This document shows positions 53,073 through 62,736 of a stretch of DNA of 64,000 nucleotides, one piece after another (the stretch's first letter is position 1; each line of letters starts with the position of its first letter). The notes beneath the pieces are model-generated. The model searched no databases and was not told the origin of the DNA. It was given only the letters and a program-made list of their open reading frames with translations. Source of the stretch: Pictodentalium vernedei. Taxonomy: Eukaryota > Mollusca > Scaphopoda > Dentaliida > Dentaliidae. Location of the stretch: NCBI GenBank assembly GCA_031216915.1, contig CM062292.1, positions 5,204,457 to 5,268,456 of the forward strand, given 5' to 3'. A program made the translations under genes and the position numbers.

Positions 53073-53959
53073 TTGTTTGGCCCTTCATCAGTTCACATCT
53101 GACTGATATTTGTGCTTGTAAATCTCAGTTTAAATGATGCCAGACACATAAATATTAGAGAAATGGCGGATCTAAAGAGGATATAGAAGGAGGAGAGGAA
53201 AAATGAGTGACAGAAAATAATCAGGGCTGTAACTTAAAAATTTTTTATGAAATTATGTTAAGTTGCCTATTTTCGAGGCATGGGCCTGTTGTTGTCATTC
53301 TTGCTATAAAGTTACACTGCTTGTTCAGTGTTTCCTCTCTCCTTTTCCTTTAAGTCCCCCCTTGCTATTCTCCCATGCTTTTGGCATATTTTCTGTAATA
53401 TTATAACTAAAATTTCTTGGGAGTTTTAGCTGGGTAACAAAATGAATTCTGTTCTTTTCCCCATGTTTACATTCTCACCCATGGGTGTTTAGGCATAGTG
53501 TTCTGCATCTACCATCTGATGTTCTGCAGTTTCTTCCCTGGAAGTCTCTGTTTTGCATCAGATAGTGTATTATTGGTAACTGATTTTGGGCCAGGGTTAT
53601 CAGTGCCTGGAGTCATGTTTCTGGTGTTTATACACTTCTTGTTTACATTGACAACAGTCTCTGTGGAGGGGGATTTCTTGTCTTTGTACTAGTTTAATCA
53701 TTACAAGATACATTATTATTATTCGTAAGTGTTGCATTAATTTTTTAAAATATTTTAAAAATTTTTGTCCACACTTAGGCTTGGGATCTATTGGGGCTCA
53801 ACGTTACTTTTCAGAAACCTGTGTTTTCTGAAAAAATATTTTTTCCAAAAAATTTTTTTTGATTTAAATTATTTTTTCTATGTTAATGGATCATGTTATT
53901 ATGTATCTTTGTTTTCAGGGGTTGGTGCGAGTACTAGGACTTTTTGTATTCTTTCCACA
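53073..53959 (+). other. 5' leader of DIRS copy E
   Basis: Untranslated region with the conserved CATCTGATG / CATCAGATAG inverted pair. A pyrimidine-rich TTTGTTTTCAG lies 40 bp before ORF1 and would be a plausible splice acceptor. Confidence 0.6.
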
Positions 53960-56096
53960 ATGAAAGGATATTGTTCAAATTGTAATAGGAGGAAATCTTC
54001 CTCTGACTTTCATGATCATTGTATTAATTGTAGTCAGTGTACTCGCACTTTCTCCTGTTCAGTATGTGTCAATTGGGGTGACAAACATTGGAAACGTGTG
54101 TCACGGTATGTTGTTAGCAGGGAAAAGGCCATGCTGGTCCTTTCTCCGCAGGGTCACTCTAGTTTATCAATCTCTATTTCAGAGGAACAAAAACAGGATG
54201 ATGTTTCCGTGATGTCTTCCAAAAGTGTGCCTCCGTCGTCACAATTAAATGAAGAGCTAGCGGCAAAAGTGCTCATGGAAATACGTCAATTGCCTAAGAG
54301 GTCCCTAGTAGGATCGACGGCGTTGATGTCCGCTAGCTCGCCCGGTGTAGCGTCCATTCATTGAATGGTTCAGCAGCCGGGTTCGTCCGTTGCAGTCCAG
54401 GAAGGAGATTTGGGTGATGCAAGCACTATAAATAAACAAGGTGCACACCCAGTGACGGCAGATCAGAGGAGAGAATGGAGGAAGCCTATTAGTCCGGTTC
54501 CTAGCTCGTCCAGGTCCATCCGGGCTGCGAGCGAGAGAGGCCCCTCTCTCGTACAACAACATCTGGGACCAGATGTTGTGGTACAAAATGTTTCGCATTC
54601 GGAGCATACGTCCGCCGCTCGGGATGCTCCGTTATATAGACAGTCCAGAGAGACTGTCCCGAAGGCTTCCTCATCCTCTTGGCAGCGCACACGACCGCAC
54701 CTTGGCTACGTGACCACGGATATCCAGCCAGCTTCGCCAATCAGGGATTCCACGGCGACCAGGTCACGCCATCCGGTAGCCAGGGACACGAGGCCTGTAG
54801 ACTCCGGACGTTCGTATAAGAGAAGTATGCAGGAGTCAGTGTACACGGAGCTTCCAGTGGCTAAGCAACGTAAGACCGCTACTCCACAGGCCTCAGTGAC
54901 GGACGTGCTATCCAAAATAGCACAAATTATCGCAGCATCTCAGCAAACGACAGAATCTCTGTCGGATCAAGAATTATCCGACGACGCTGGGTCGGTACGC
55001 TCCGCTGATGCATCAGGTACGGACGACCGAGAACATCATGGGGTCCGACAGGATGGCGAAAGGGATACCGAGGATTTGGAGCTATCCCTTTCGGGAACAA
55101 CATAAAGCTGCCGTAGATTTCATCCGGCATTACCTTCCACAAGTTGTTCCGTCGGGCCAGAATGCTGCGATGCCGGATAAGAGACTGATAGCGTCATTGG
55201 ACACAGAATTTTTTGATCGATTCAGAGACATCGTCCCTGAGTTTCCGACACAGTCCAATAATGTCACAAGATCATTCGAATTATTGAACGACGCTATCTA
55301 TAAGCTTGCTACCAAAACAGGCAAGGCTGGTTTCTTGTCCGCTAATGCTCTCAATCTGCCTTTCATCAATTCAAGGAATAAATTCGAAACGGCAGGACAG
55401 GGCATACCGAGAGTTCCTCTGCGTCTAGACGACGAGGCGGAAGACTTGGAATTGTCTTTACCGTCGTCTATGTCTATTCCAACCGCGATGTTGGAAACGA
55501 CAATAATGTCTAACAGAGCTAGCTTAGACGCTTTATCATACGCAGACCACCTTACTAAGGCATTATCATTGCGTCTTCAAGGGAAAGAATTCCAGGATAT
55601 ACAATCCTCATTAAGACTTCTTTCAAGGGCAGTAGCTTATTCCACGTATAACTCCGCCCTTTCAGTGGCAAACCTGGAGTTGGTTAGACGTGACGCAGTC
55701 CTAGCTACATCCACGCGTGTGGATAGTAAGGTGAAGAACTCTCTCAGAGTCGCTTCGGTCTCCGGAGAGCTTCTCTTTGACAGCAAGCTTTCAGCAGTCT
55801 ATGATAAGATAACTAATAAAGCTTCGGATTCTCTGCTATTCAAATCCGCTTCTAAAAAGTCGGATATGGCAGAAAAGAGTAAGACAGGCACTTCTGGGAC
55901 AAGTACGCCCAAGAGAAGTTCCTATAGATGTTCTTATACGTCCTCAAGGTCTTATTCTAGAGACCGTCAAGGCAGCGACTCACGTACGGGACGTTATTCT
56001 GGCCGAGACAACCAGTCAGACGTTCCGACAGGACGAGTTACGGGTCGTGGAGGACGTAGTTTCTCCTTCTGCAGGCCTCGCAGGTCCAGGAGGTGA
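53960..56096 (+). pseudogene. DIRS E ORF1 (Gag-like), one nonsense and one frameshift
   Basis: It starts MKGYCSNCNRRK with all CxxC pairs present. CGA has become TGA at 54362-54364, a C-to-T change at a CpG. An extra G in the TTTCGGGAAC run (55092-55094) shifts the frame. From about 55095 the second part continues to the normal stop at 56096 with the helical region and basic tail intact. Confidence 0.9.
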
Positions 56097-58059
56097 TGGT
56101 TTGAACCTCTATCGTGTTCCGGTTGGTGGAAGATTATCGAGTTTTATAGACGAGTGGGCATCGATTACGGACGACCCCTGGGTCCGAGGGGTAATTTTGG
56201 AAGGACTAAGAATATCCTACAAACGAAAGCCTCCATTAACTCGAAGTCCAAAATGGACTCATCTTCCGTCAAATCCGCAGAAAAGAGATGTGCTTTTATC
56301 AGAAGTACAGTCTCTTCTGACGAAGACCGCAGTAGAGGTCGTAGAAGACCAGGAATCACCAGGTTTCTACAGCCATCTGTTTCTGGTTCCGAAACCAGAT
56401 GGCTCGTTCCGTCCAGTCATAGATCTGAGCTGGATAAACAAGCTGATCGTCGCTCCGAAGTTCTATATGGAGACGATTCGATCAGTCAGAGCGAGTATTC
56501 GGGTGAACGACTATGCTACCAACATAGATCTCAAAGATGCGTACTTTCACATCATGGTACATCTGACATTCAGAAAGTATCTACGCTTCGCAGTCCTAGG
56601 AGTTGTATATCAATTCCGGGCGATGTGCTTCGCTTTGAACCTAGCGCCCTGGGCTTTCACTTGAATAATGAACTCGGTAATGATACATTTCCGAGCTCAT
56701 TCGTCTGCGGTAACGTAGGCCTTCCTGGACGACATTCTTCAGAGGTACGGCAACGAGTTAATGCTTCAGAACGATGTGCAGAATCTGCTTCTATTACTCC
56801 GACGTCTCGGTTTTATAATAAACGAGGAGAAGTCGGATTTGGTGCCGTCCAAGTCATTCACTCATCTGGGAATGAGCTTCGAGACGCACAACAATCTCGT
56901 TCGTCTGCCGTTAACCAGAGCGAAATTAATCAGTTGTTACGCTCGCTATTGTCTTCACTCAGACAAAGTCACAGCGAGGGAGTTCATGAGATTGATAGGT
57001 CTGTGCGGAGCTGCTGCGGATCTCATTCCGATGGGGCGGTTACGCACTCGTCCTCTCCAAATTTTCTTGACTCAGAATTGGAGAGTAAAGATTCATTCGC
57101 TCGATATAGACGTTCTCTTGTCAAATCAAGTGAAACAAGAGATTCAGACTTGGGCAAACATTCAGTGGTTGACTCAGGGAGTTCCACTGCAGTTGCCGGA
57201 TCCGAGTTTTACGATTATGACGGATGCCAGTCAAACAGGTTGGGGTGCAACATTGATCCCAACGGATTCGAAGTGCCAGGGTCTTTGGGATCTGCAGTTT
57301 CTAGGCAAGCACATAAACATCAAGGAAATGATGTCAATTCGGCTTGCATTACGTCATTGGATGAACATTATTCAGAAAGCACATGTCCAAATCCTGTCCG
57401 ACAATACGACAGTAGTAGAGTATATCCGGAACCAGGGAGGCACTCATTCCGTTCCGTTATTCAATTTAACAGAAAGAATCCTTCTGTTTGTTCTAGAACA
57501 CCAAGTTCTACTTTCGGTCTGTCATATTCCGGGTCGTCTGAATGTATTAGCAGACTCCCTTTCACGGAAGGGTCGTTTGTTGCCATCAGAATGGACTCTC
57601 AACAAACAGGTATTCAGTCAGATTTGCTACCAATGGGAACGGCCAATGATAGACTTATTTGCGACACAACTCAACAATCAGTTGCAGACGTATGTGTCAC
57701 CATGTCCGGATCCCCGAGCATATGCAGTAGACGCTCTATCGATCTCGTGGGACGGAATGATAGGATATGCGTATCCTCCAGCGCCGTTGATTCAGCAAAT
57801 ATTGCTAAAGATAAAACAATCACAATGCAAAATTCTGTTGGTAGCATCTCTGTCTCCACAGAGACCGTGGATAAATCTACTCAGGTGTCTGCTGTGGGAC
57901 TTACCGCGAAAACTTCCTCCACGAGAGGATCTTCTTTCGCAGGGGATGTCGCGTCAACTTCATCACAACCCGCAAGGTCTCAACCTTCAGTATTTCCATT
58001 GTGCGGTCCTTCTTGCACGGCAAGCATTTTACAGGACGAGAGGTGGACGTGATTTCTAA
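56095..58059 (+). pseudogene. DIRS E RT/RNase H with two nonsense codons
   Basis: It is the same +1 frame arrangement as B and D. TGA at 56662 replaces CGG, TAG at 56716 replaces TCG, and YLDD reads FLDD (56722). Downstream, RNase H motifs (MTDASQTGWG, ILSDNTT, LADSLSR) and the post-RNase H DLFATQLNN block are intact. A one-base loss near 57990 shifts the last residues and truncates the end at 58059. Confidence 0.9.
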
Positions 58060-58976
58060 CTGTAGGAGGACCTCCTCTTCGCTAAACTATGCGGCTAAGT
58101 GGAAAGTCTTTCGTCGTTGGTGTAGGGAACATTCTGTTGATATTTTTGATCCCTCCATACCAGACATTGCAAACTTTCTAGTATACTTGTTTGACGAGAT
58201 CAACTGCAGCCTGTTACTATTAAAGGTTATAGGTCTATGTTATCTGATACCTATGCACACCATGATAGTTTACAAATTGGATCTAATGTCTCTTTATCTA
58301 AATTAGTTAGAAACTTCTCGATAAATAGACCGAGAACTCTTAGATTAATTCCTAAATGGAATTTAGCTTGGGTTCTTCTTAAACTGAAAGAAAAGCTTTT
58401 TGAGCCTCTTGGGACAGTAGATTTCAGATTCTTGTCTTATAAGACAGCATTTCTCTTAGCTGTCTCTTCTGCTAGAAGAGTCAGTGAGCTTCATGCACTA
58501 TCGGTGGACGATTCTCAGTATCGTAGTGTCGGGAACACTATTACCTTTACTACTAATGTTGGATTTTTAGCTAAGAATCAGGCTCCTAATAAATATCCGG
58601 AACCTATTGTTATTAAGACCCTTCCGTCTTTGGACGGGCGTAGGCCTTTACTCTGTCCGGTTAGAGCTTTACGTATTTATAAACAAAGATCTCAGTTATC
58701 AGAAAGGGTCGAAAACGCTTCTTTCTGTCTCTGATGCCTAATAGAAAGGACATTACGGTCCATTCTATTGCTAGATGGATTCAATTAACTATCCGTACTG
58801 CTTATGATAATCTATCTTCAACTCAGCAGTCTGTGCTTAAGATTTCGGCTCATGAAGTAAGAGCTCTTTCTACATCTTGGGCTTATGCAAATAGTGTTGC
58901 TATTACAGATTTAATGAAGGCTGCATATTGGTCTCAGCCATCCACATTCACGAATTTTTATCTCAGAAATATTTAG
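56154..58976 (+). pseudogene. DIRS E tyrosine recombinase, three 1-nt losses and a late stop
   Basis: The frame overlapping RT is open for 632 codons. Single-base deletions near 57990 (TTCAGTATTTCC), 58202 (ATCAACTGC) and 58697 (CAGTTATCAG) shift the frame three times, so the net phase is restored. All catalytic residues remain (ARRVSEL, HEVRALS, NFYLRNI). A TAG follows YLRNI where B and D have GAG. Confidence 0.9.
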
Positions 58977-59129
58977 TCCATTTCTGGAGACCTGCATTGT
59001 TTAGGTCCGTTATCTGTTGCTCAGAATGTCGTCCACTAAACAGTTGCAACTATAGTTATGCAGGCTTTCTGTTCCGGCAGTGACTCCGTCCTGCTGCCCT
59101 CTTCGCTCTGGGCTATTTGACCCAGAGCA

Positions 59130-59162
59130 AGGGGAAGGGGTGGGGGGGGAGAGGGGGGGGAG
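59130..59162 (+). other. G-tract downstream of YR, copy E
   Basis: Four or more G runs broken by AA, T and AGA. This arrangement could form an intramolecular G-quadruplex (inference). Confidence 0.7.
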
Positions 59163-59507
59163 GCTGTTCCCTTAGGTCACCTGCTTTATAGTGAAAAGCA
59201 AGGGGATTCCTCCTCCGGAGTCAGTAATTCTGAGTCGTTACCGGGATGGTTTTAAAGTGTAAGATTAATGTTAAAATTCATTCATGTCATATTTTTAAAG
59301 TGTAGCTCGGTGTGAAGCATTTGTATATGTCACGTGTCAAACGGGCATTAATATACAATCCTCGGACACTTTTAAGAGAGTATAAAGAGTCTCAATTCTC
59401 TGGACTAACTTTATTTATTGGCTTACTTTAAAAATAATTAGTATAAGGGGTTATACTGGATGTTAATAGAGAACATGAATGTTATTATGCTCAATTATGG
59501 AGGGTGT

Positions 59508-59544
59508 TGTGTCTTTCTAATTTATCATAAAATAAGAAAGATAC
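59508..59544 (+). other. 3' stem-loop, copy E
   Basis: TGTGTCTTTCT and AGAAAGATACA pair with one G-T pair. Position and loop size match the stems in A, B and D. Confidence 0.75.
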
Positions 59545-59651
59545 ATGTAAAGCCTAATACTCCTTTTCTCCTCGAGGGGATGACTCTATTTATATAGTTG
59601 AGCTTATTGGATTTTCCTCTATGTCCTAGGCTCTCCAGCCTTTTTACTATT

Positions 59652-59740
59652 CAGCTATGTCTGGGTCATTGGTACAGTATAAAAATGTTGAAAAATTTAT
59701 AGTAATTTATATATTTTTTATACTTACCAATGACCCAGAC
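59652..59740 (+). repeat. ICR of DIRS copy E
   Basis: The left-end complement carries CTATGTC, matching this copy's ITRs. The right-end complement reads GTTGAAAAATTTATAG, whereas this copy's own right end would predict GTTAAAAAATTT. The mismatch matches the right end of copy C instead. Confidence 0.9.
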
Positions 59741-59815
59741 GGGGATGGCCCTCCCAGGAGTTGGGAACTCATACCTCCCCGCTGAGTACATAGCGCTGAC
59801 CAGGCACTGCTTGTA

Positions 59816-60042
59816 AGAATGATAATTGGCGCCAATTTCGGGACCTCCTTGACACTGCGCATGCGCAGTGGAGGCAAAGTATGGAGGACCTTCAGGACAT
59901 GATTTCTTTGGTTTTAGATGCAAATTTTGGGGATTGGGGGGCAAAATTTGTGTTTGGCCCTAGAATTTTAAGAGTTAGCACCAGCTATGTCTGGGTCATT
60001 GGTAAGTATAAAAAATATATAAATTACTATAAATTTTTTAAC
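59816..60042 (+). repeat. Right ITR of DIRS copy E
   Basis: Inverted copy of the left ITR plus a 28-nt tail ending TTTTTTAAC. Confidence 0.88.
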
Positions 60043-60095
60043 ATTTCTCAGGCATTTTTTGCTCAATTTTATGATGAGGAAGGGAAGCATTTTTA

Positions 60096-61409
60096 TACCC
60101 CTCGCAAACAAAGTTTGGGGGGTACAGTAAAACCTGTCTTGAGAGACCACTATCTTGAGAGACCACCTGTCTTGAGAGACCACATCTACCAGGCACCGAT
60201 TGGTTTTACTCTATAATGGACCTGCTATGGGAGACCACCTGTCTTGAGAGACCACCTGTCTTGAGAGACCACTGTGACCTAGTACCAACTTGTATTTTTA
60301 TGCCATAATGGACCTGTCTTGAGAGACCGACCCTTTGAAGACTGAAACCACGACAAAAACTTTTTACTTGTTCTGGAATTGGAAAATCCATTGTGGTTAT
60401 ACTAACGTAATTAAAAGTATTAAAAGCTCTTAATTGGGTTTCAATTGCTAACTCATTACAGATTGAGATGTTTTTATAGGACCCCTGTGAAAAGATTAGG
60501 ATTATTGCTGAATAAACAATTTCATACATACCTGAAATGTGACAGATAGGAATAAAAATAAATTTGTGTTGAAAATCTTTTTCTAACAAATTGAAATGGA
60601 CTGTTATAAAAATTATAATGAAGATTTTCAACACTAATTTATTTTTATAACTTCATAAAAAAGAACTACAAAGTAATTATAAAAATCTGTTCTTCTCCAT
60701 TTCTGAATTTTGTGGTTGGTTATTCACTGACTTGAGAAAACCTGAAACCTGTTATGAGAGACCACCTGTCTTGAGAGACCACTTTTGTGTGGCCCAAAGG
60801 GCAGTCTCTCAAGACAGGTTCTACTGTATATAGGAATCACCCTGTCCATCCGTCTGTCCATCCTTATAAGCGCGACTCCTCCTAAACCGTTAGAAGAATT
60901 TTCATGAAACTTTACACAATGGAAGAACTCCATATGAAGATGTGCATGAAGAAATATAATTCCGTTCTGACATTTCCAAGGGGAGATAATCTAACTTATA
61001 CATTTTAATGTACCAAAAAGGCTACAAATCCTAAAAAGTGCAACTCCTCCTAAACCATTTGAAGAATTTTCATGAAACTTTACACAATGGAAGAACTCCA
61101 TATGAAGATGTGCATGAAGCAATATAATTCCGTTCTGACATTTCCAAGGGGAGATAATCTAACTTATACATTTTAATGTACCAAAAAGGCTACAAATCCT
61201 TATAAGCTCAACTCCTCCTAAACCATTTGAAGAATTTTCATGAAACTTTACACAATGGAAGAACTCCATATGAAGATGTGCATGAAGCAATATAATTCCA
61301 TTGTGACATTTCCAAGGGGAGATAATCTAACTTATACATTTTAATGTACCAAAAAGGCTACAACTGAGGCGCTCACTTTGTGAGTTTGCTCACAGTACCT
61401 CTAGTTTTT
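60096..61409 (+). repeat. Hairpin-led repeat (CGCAAACAAAGTTTG type) with 168-bp tandem units
   Basis: It starts ATACCCCTCGCAAAC and continues, after a nested MITE, with TATAGGAATCACCCTG and a GTCCATCCGTCTGTCC block. Three units of 168 bp follow (GAAGAATTTTCATGAAAC at 60893, 61061 and 61229). It ends in a CTCACTTTGTGAG hairpin and CTCTAGTTTT. No coding sequence is present. Confidence 0.75.
60123..60828. mobile_element. pogo/Tigger-like element, non-autonomous, nested
   Basis: TA-flanked ends CAGTAAAACCTGTCTTG and the complement ending ACAGGTTCTACTG. The motif CTTGAGAGACCAC is repeated several times at both ends. It interrupts the start of a hairpin-led repeat, separating GGGGGG from TATAGGAATCACC. 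No transposase is seen in 0.7 kb. Confidence 0.8.
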
Positions 61410-61531
61410 ATTTAATCACAAAAGAGTTCTAAAATAGTTGGAAATTAAAAAAGAAATTACACTACTTTTTCCTATTATGTGGCAAACCAATGTTTTCAGT
61501 GGTGAAATCTCCCCAGATTGTAGTTGAAAAT

Positions 61532-61595
61532 TTAACCAGCTATATCTTGTTTGACAGAGCTTTGTGAGATCTGTCAAACAAGTTATAGTTGGTTA
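61532..61595. repeat. Palindrome with GTTTGACAGAGCT core
   Basis: The inner arms CTTGTTTGACAGA match the core hairpin of the pogo-like MITE at 51900. The outer arms TTAACCAGCTATA are unrelated to that MITE, and no MITE ends are nearby. Confidence 0.85.
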
Positions 61596-61980
61596 ACTAT
61601 TTGTCCTACAAGTGCAAACTAGTGTCAAAGAAGACATTTCCAAGAGAAAAAATGGTGATGATGCAGATGTTGTATGGCGAGACTGATGTCTGAGAAACAA
61701 TAATTTTTTTTTTTAATACCCTAATTTTTCTCATCGCCTGATGATGTGTTGACAGTGGGTAGTGAAAAGGTTTTGTCTGATAGTTGTCTGGATTCTTGAT
61801 ACAACATGGTTGCCAAGAGCAGGCATATCAATTTAGGTTTCTGTCAAGTAACTCAAGAATACATTTATCGATCATTCTCATCTCTTAATGCTGTATTGTG
61901 AAAGAGTACTGGAAGGATCCTTATGATAGAATTAATAGCTATCAGTACATATAATTATCCATAATGCCTTCACTGATCAT
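61596..61980. repeat. Diverged relative of the terminal satellite
   Basis: The last 120 bp (CATTCTCATCTCTTAATG, TACATATAATTATCC, ATAATGCCTTCACTG) resembles the 83/84-bp unit at 62737 onward with extra sequence. Upstream text resembles 52390-52850. No gene is seen. Confidence 0.6.
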
Positions 61981-62736
61981 GGGGGTGCCTGGTGGCTCAG
62001 TTGGTAGAGGTACAGGCTGAAAGCCAAGAGGTCCTCGGTTCGAATCCCACCTGCGGCAACCACGTTGTGTCCTTGGGCAAGACACTTCACCCCCGTTGCC
62101 CACGTGGGGGCACGGTGATGCTGTGTACTAAGGCATTCTGCACGTCGATGGTGCACCTATCTTCAACCAATGCTGACCCTGCTTGTGTGGAGTTGGTATG
62201 TTGGGGAGCTGATAGTTGCTCGGTGGTTCTCTCCGGGTACTCAGGCTTCCTCCACCCGTAAAACTGTCATGCTCATGGTTAGCCATTGTGCAGAAATATG
62301 TGACCTTAAAACACCAATAAGGCCTCACAAAGTAGATCCTCTGTTTCTCAGGCCATTTTTGTAAAATTGCATGTGTGCGGGCGGTTTTTTATTTTATTTT
62401 TTATTTTTGTAATTATTTCTTTGCCATTAAAAAGTTCATGTTCTTGGTTTGTTTTATGTTTTAGGCCCCATAATCTACAAAATAGCATGGGTGGTGGTGC
62501 ATTACGTCCCTTGAGTGCAAGAAGGCTTTGCAATGCTAAAGCATTGCAAAGCCTTCTTGCACTCAAGGGACAATTTTATTAACTTGAGTAAAATATCAGA
62601 CATAATCCATTCAATTTTGATTTTTTTAAGTTTGGATAGGTTATAAAAAGAGAGCATGCAGCAACCAAAAGGACCATGCGGGAGGGCCTGAGAAACAGAT
62701 ATTTAATTTTTTTAGGCCTAAGTAAGTAAATAAGTT
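61981..62736 (+). mobile_element. tRNA-headed SINE cut in its tail by a Harbinger-like MITE
   Basis: Good tRNA-type promoter boxes are present: TGGCTCAGTTGGTAGAGG (A) and GGTTCGAATCC (B, 62037). The conserved body includes GTGTCCTTGGGCAAGAC, GTGTACTAAGGCATTC, GGTGGTTCTCTCCGGG and TCCTCCACCCGTA. The (AATA)-type tail is split at a TAA: it ends CACCAATAA before the MITE and resumes GTAAGTAAATAAG after it. Flanking TTCACTGATCAT and TTCACCGAGCAT may be the target duplication. Confidence 0.85.
62318..62721 (+). mobile_element. PIF/Harbinger-like MITE, copy 4
   Basis: TAA on both sides and GGCC ends. The central hairpin AAGAAGGCTTTGCAATGC is perfect here (62519-62566). It is the best-preserved copy and is inserted in a SINE tail. 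Confidence 0.85.

Larger units (their letters stand above)
52872..60042 (+). mobile_element. DIRS retrotransposon copy E (lightly damaged)
   Basis: The full-length 7.2-kb structure has both ITRs (52872-53072, 59816-60042), an ICR, a G-tract and the 3' stem-loop. Every ORF carries a few disabling changes. ITR marker ACATAGCTGG groups it with copy A. It lies downstream of the MTFMT stop codon, unlike the other four copies. Confidence 0.93.

Noticed and set aside
61984-62050. Functional tRNA gene
   Set aside because: A and B boxes are good, but the 3' side continues into the SINE body and I could not close an acceptor stem.
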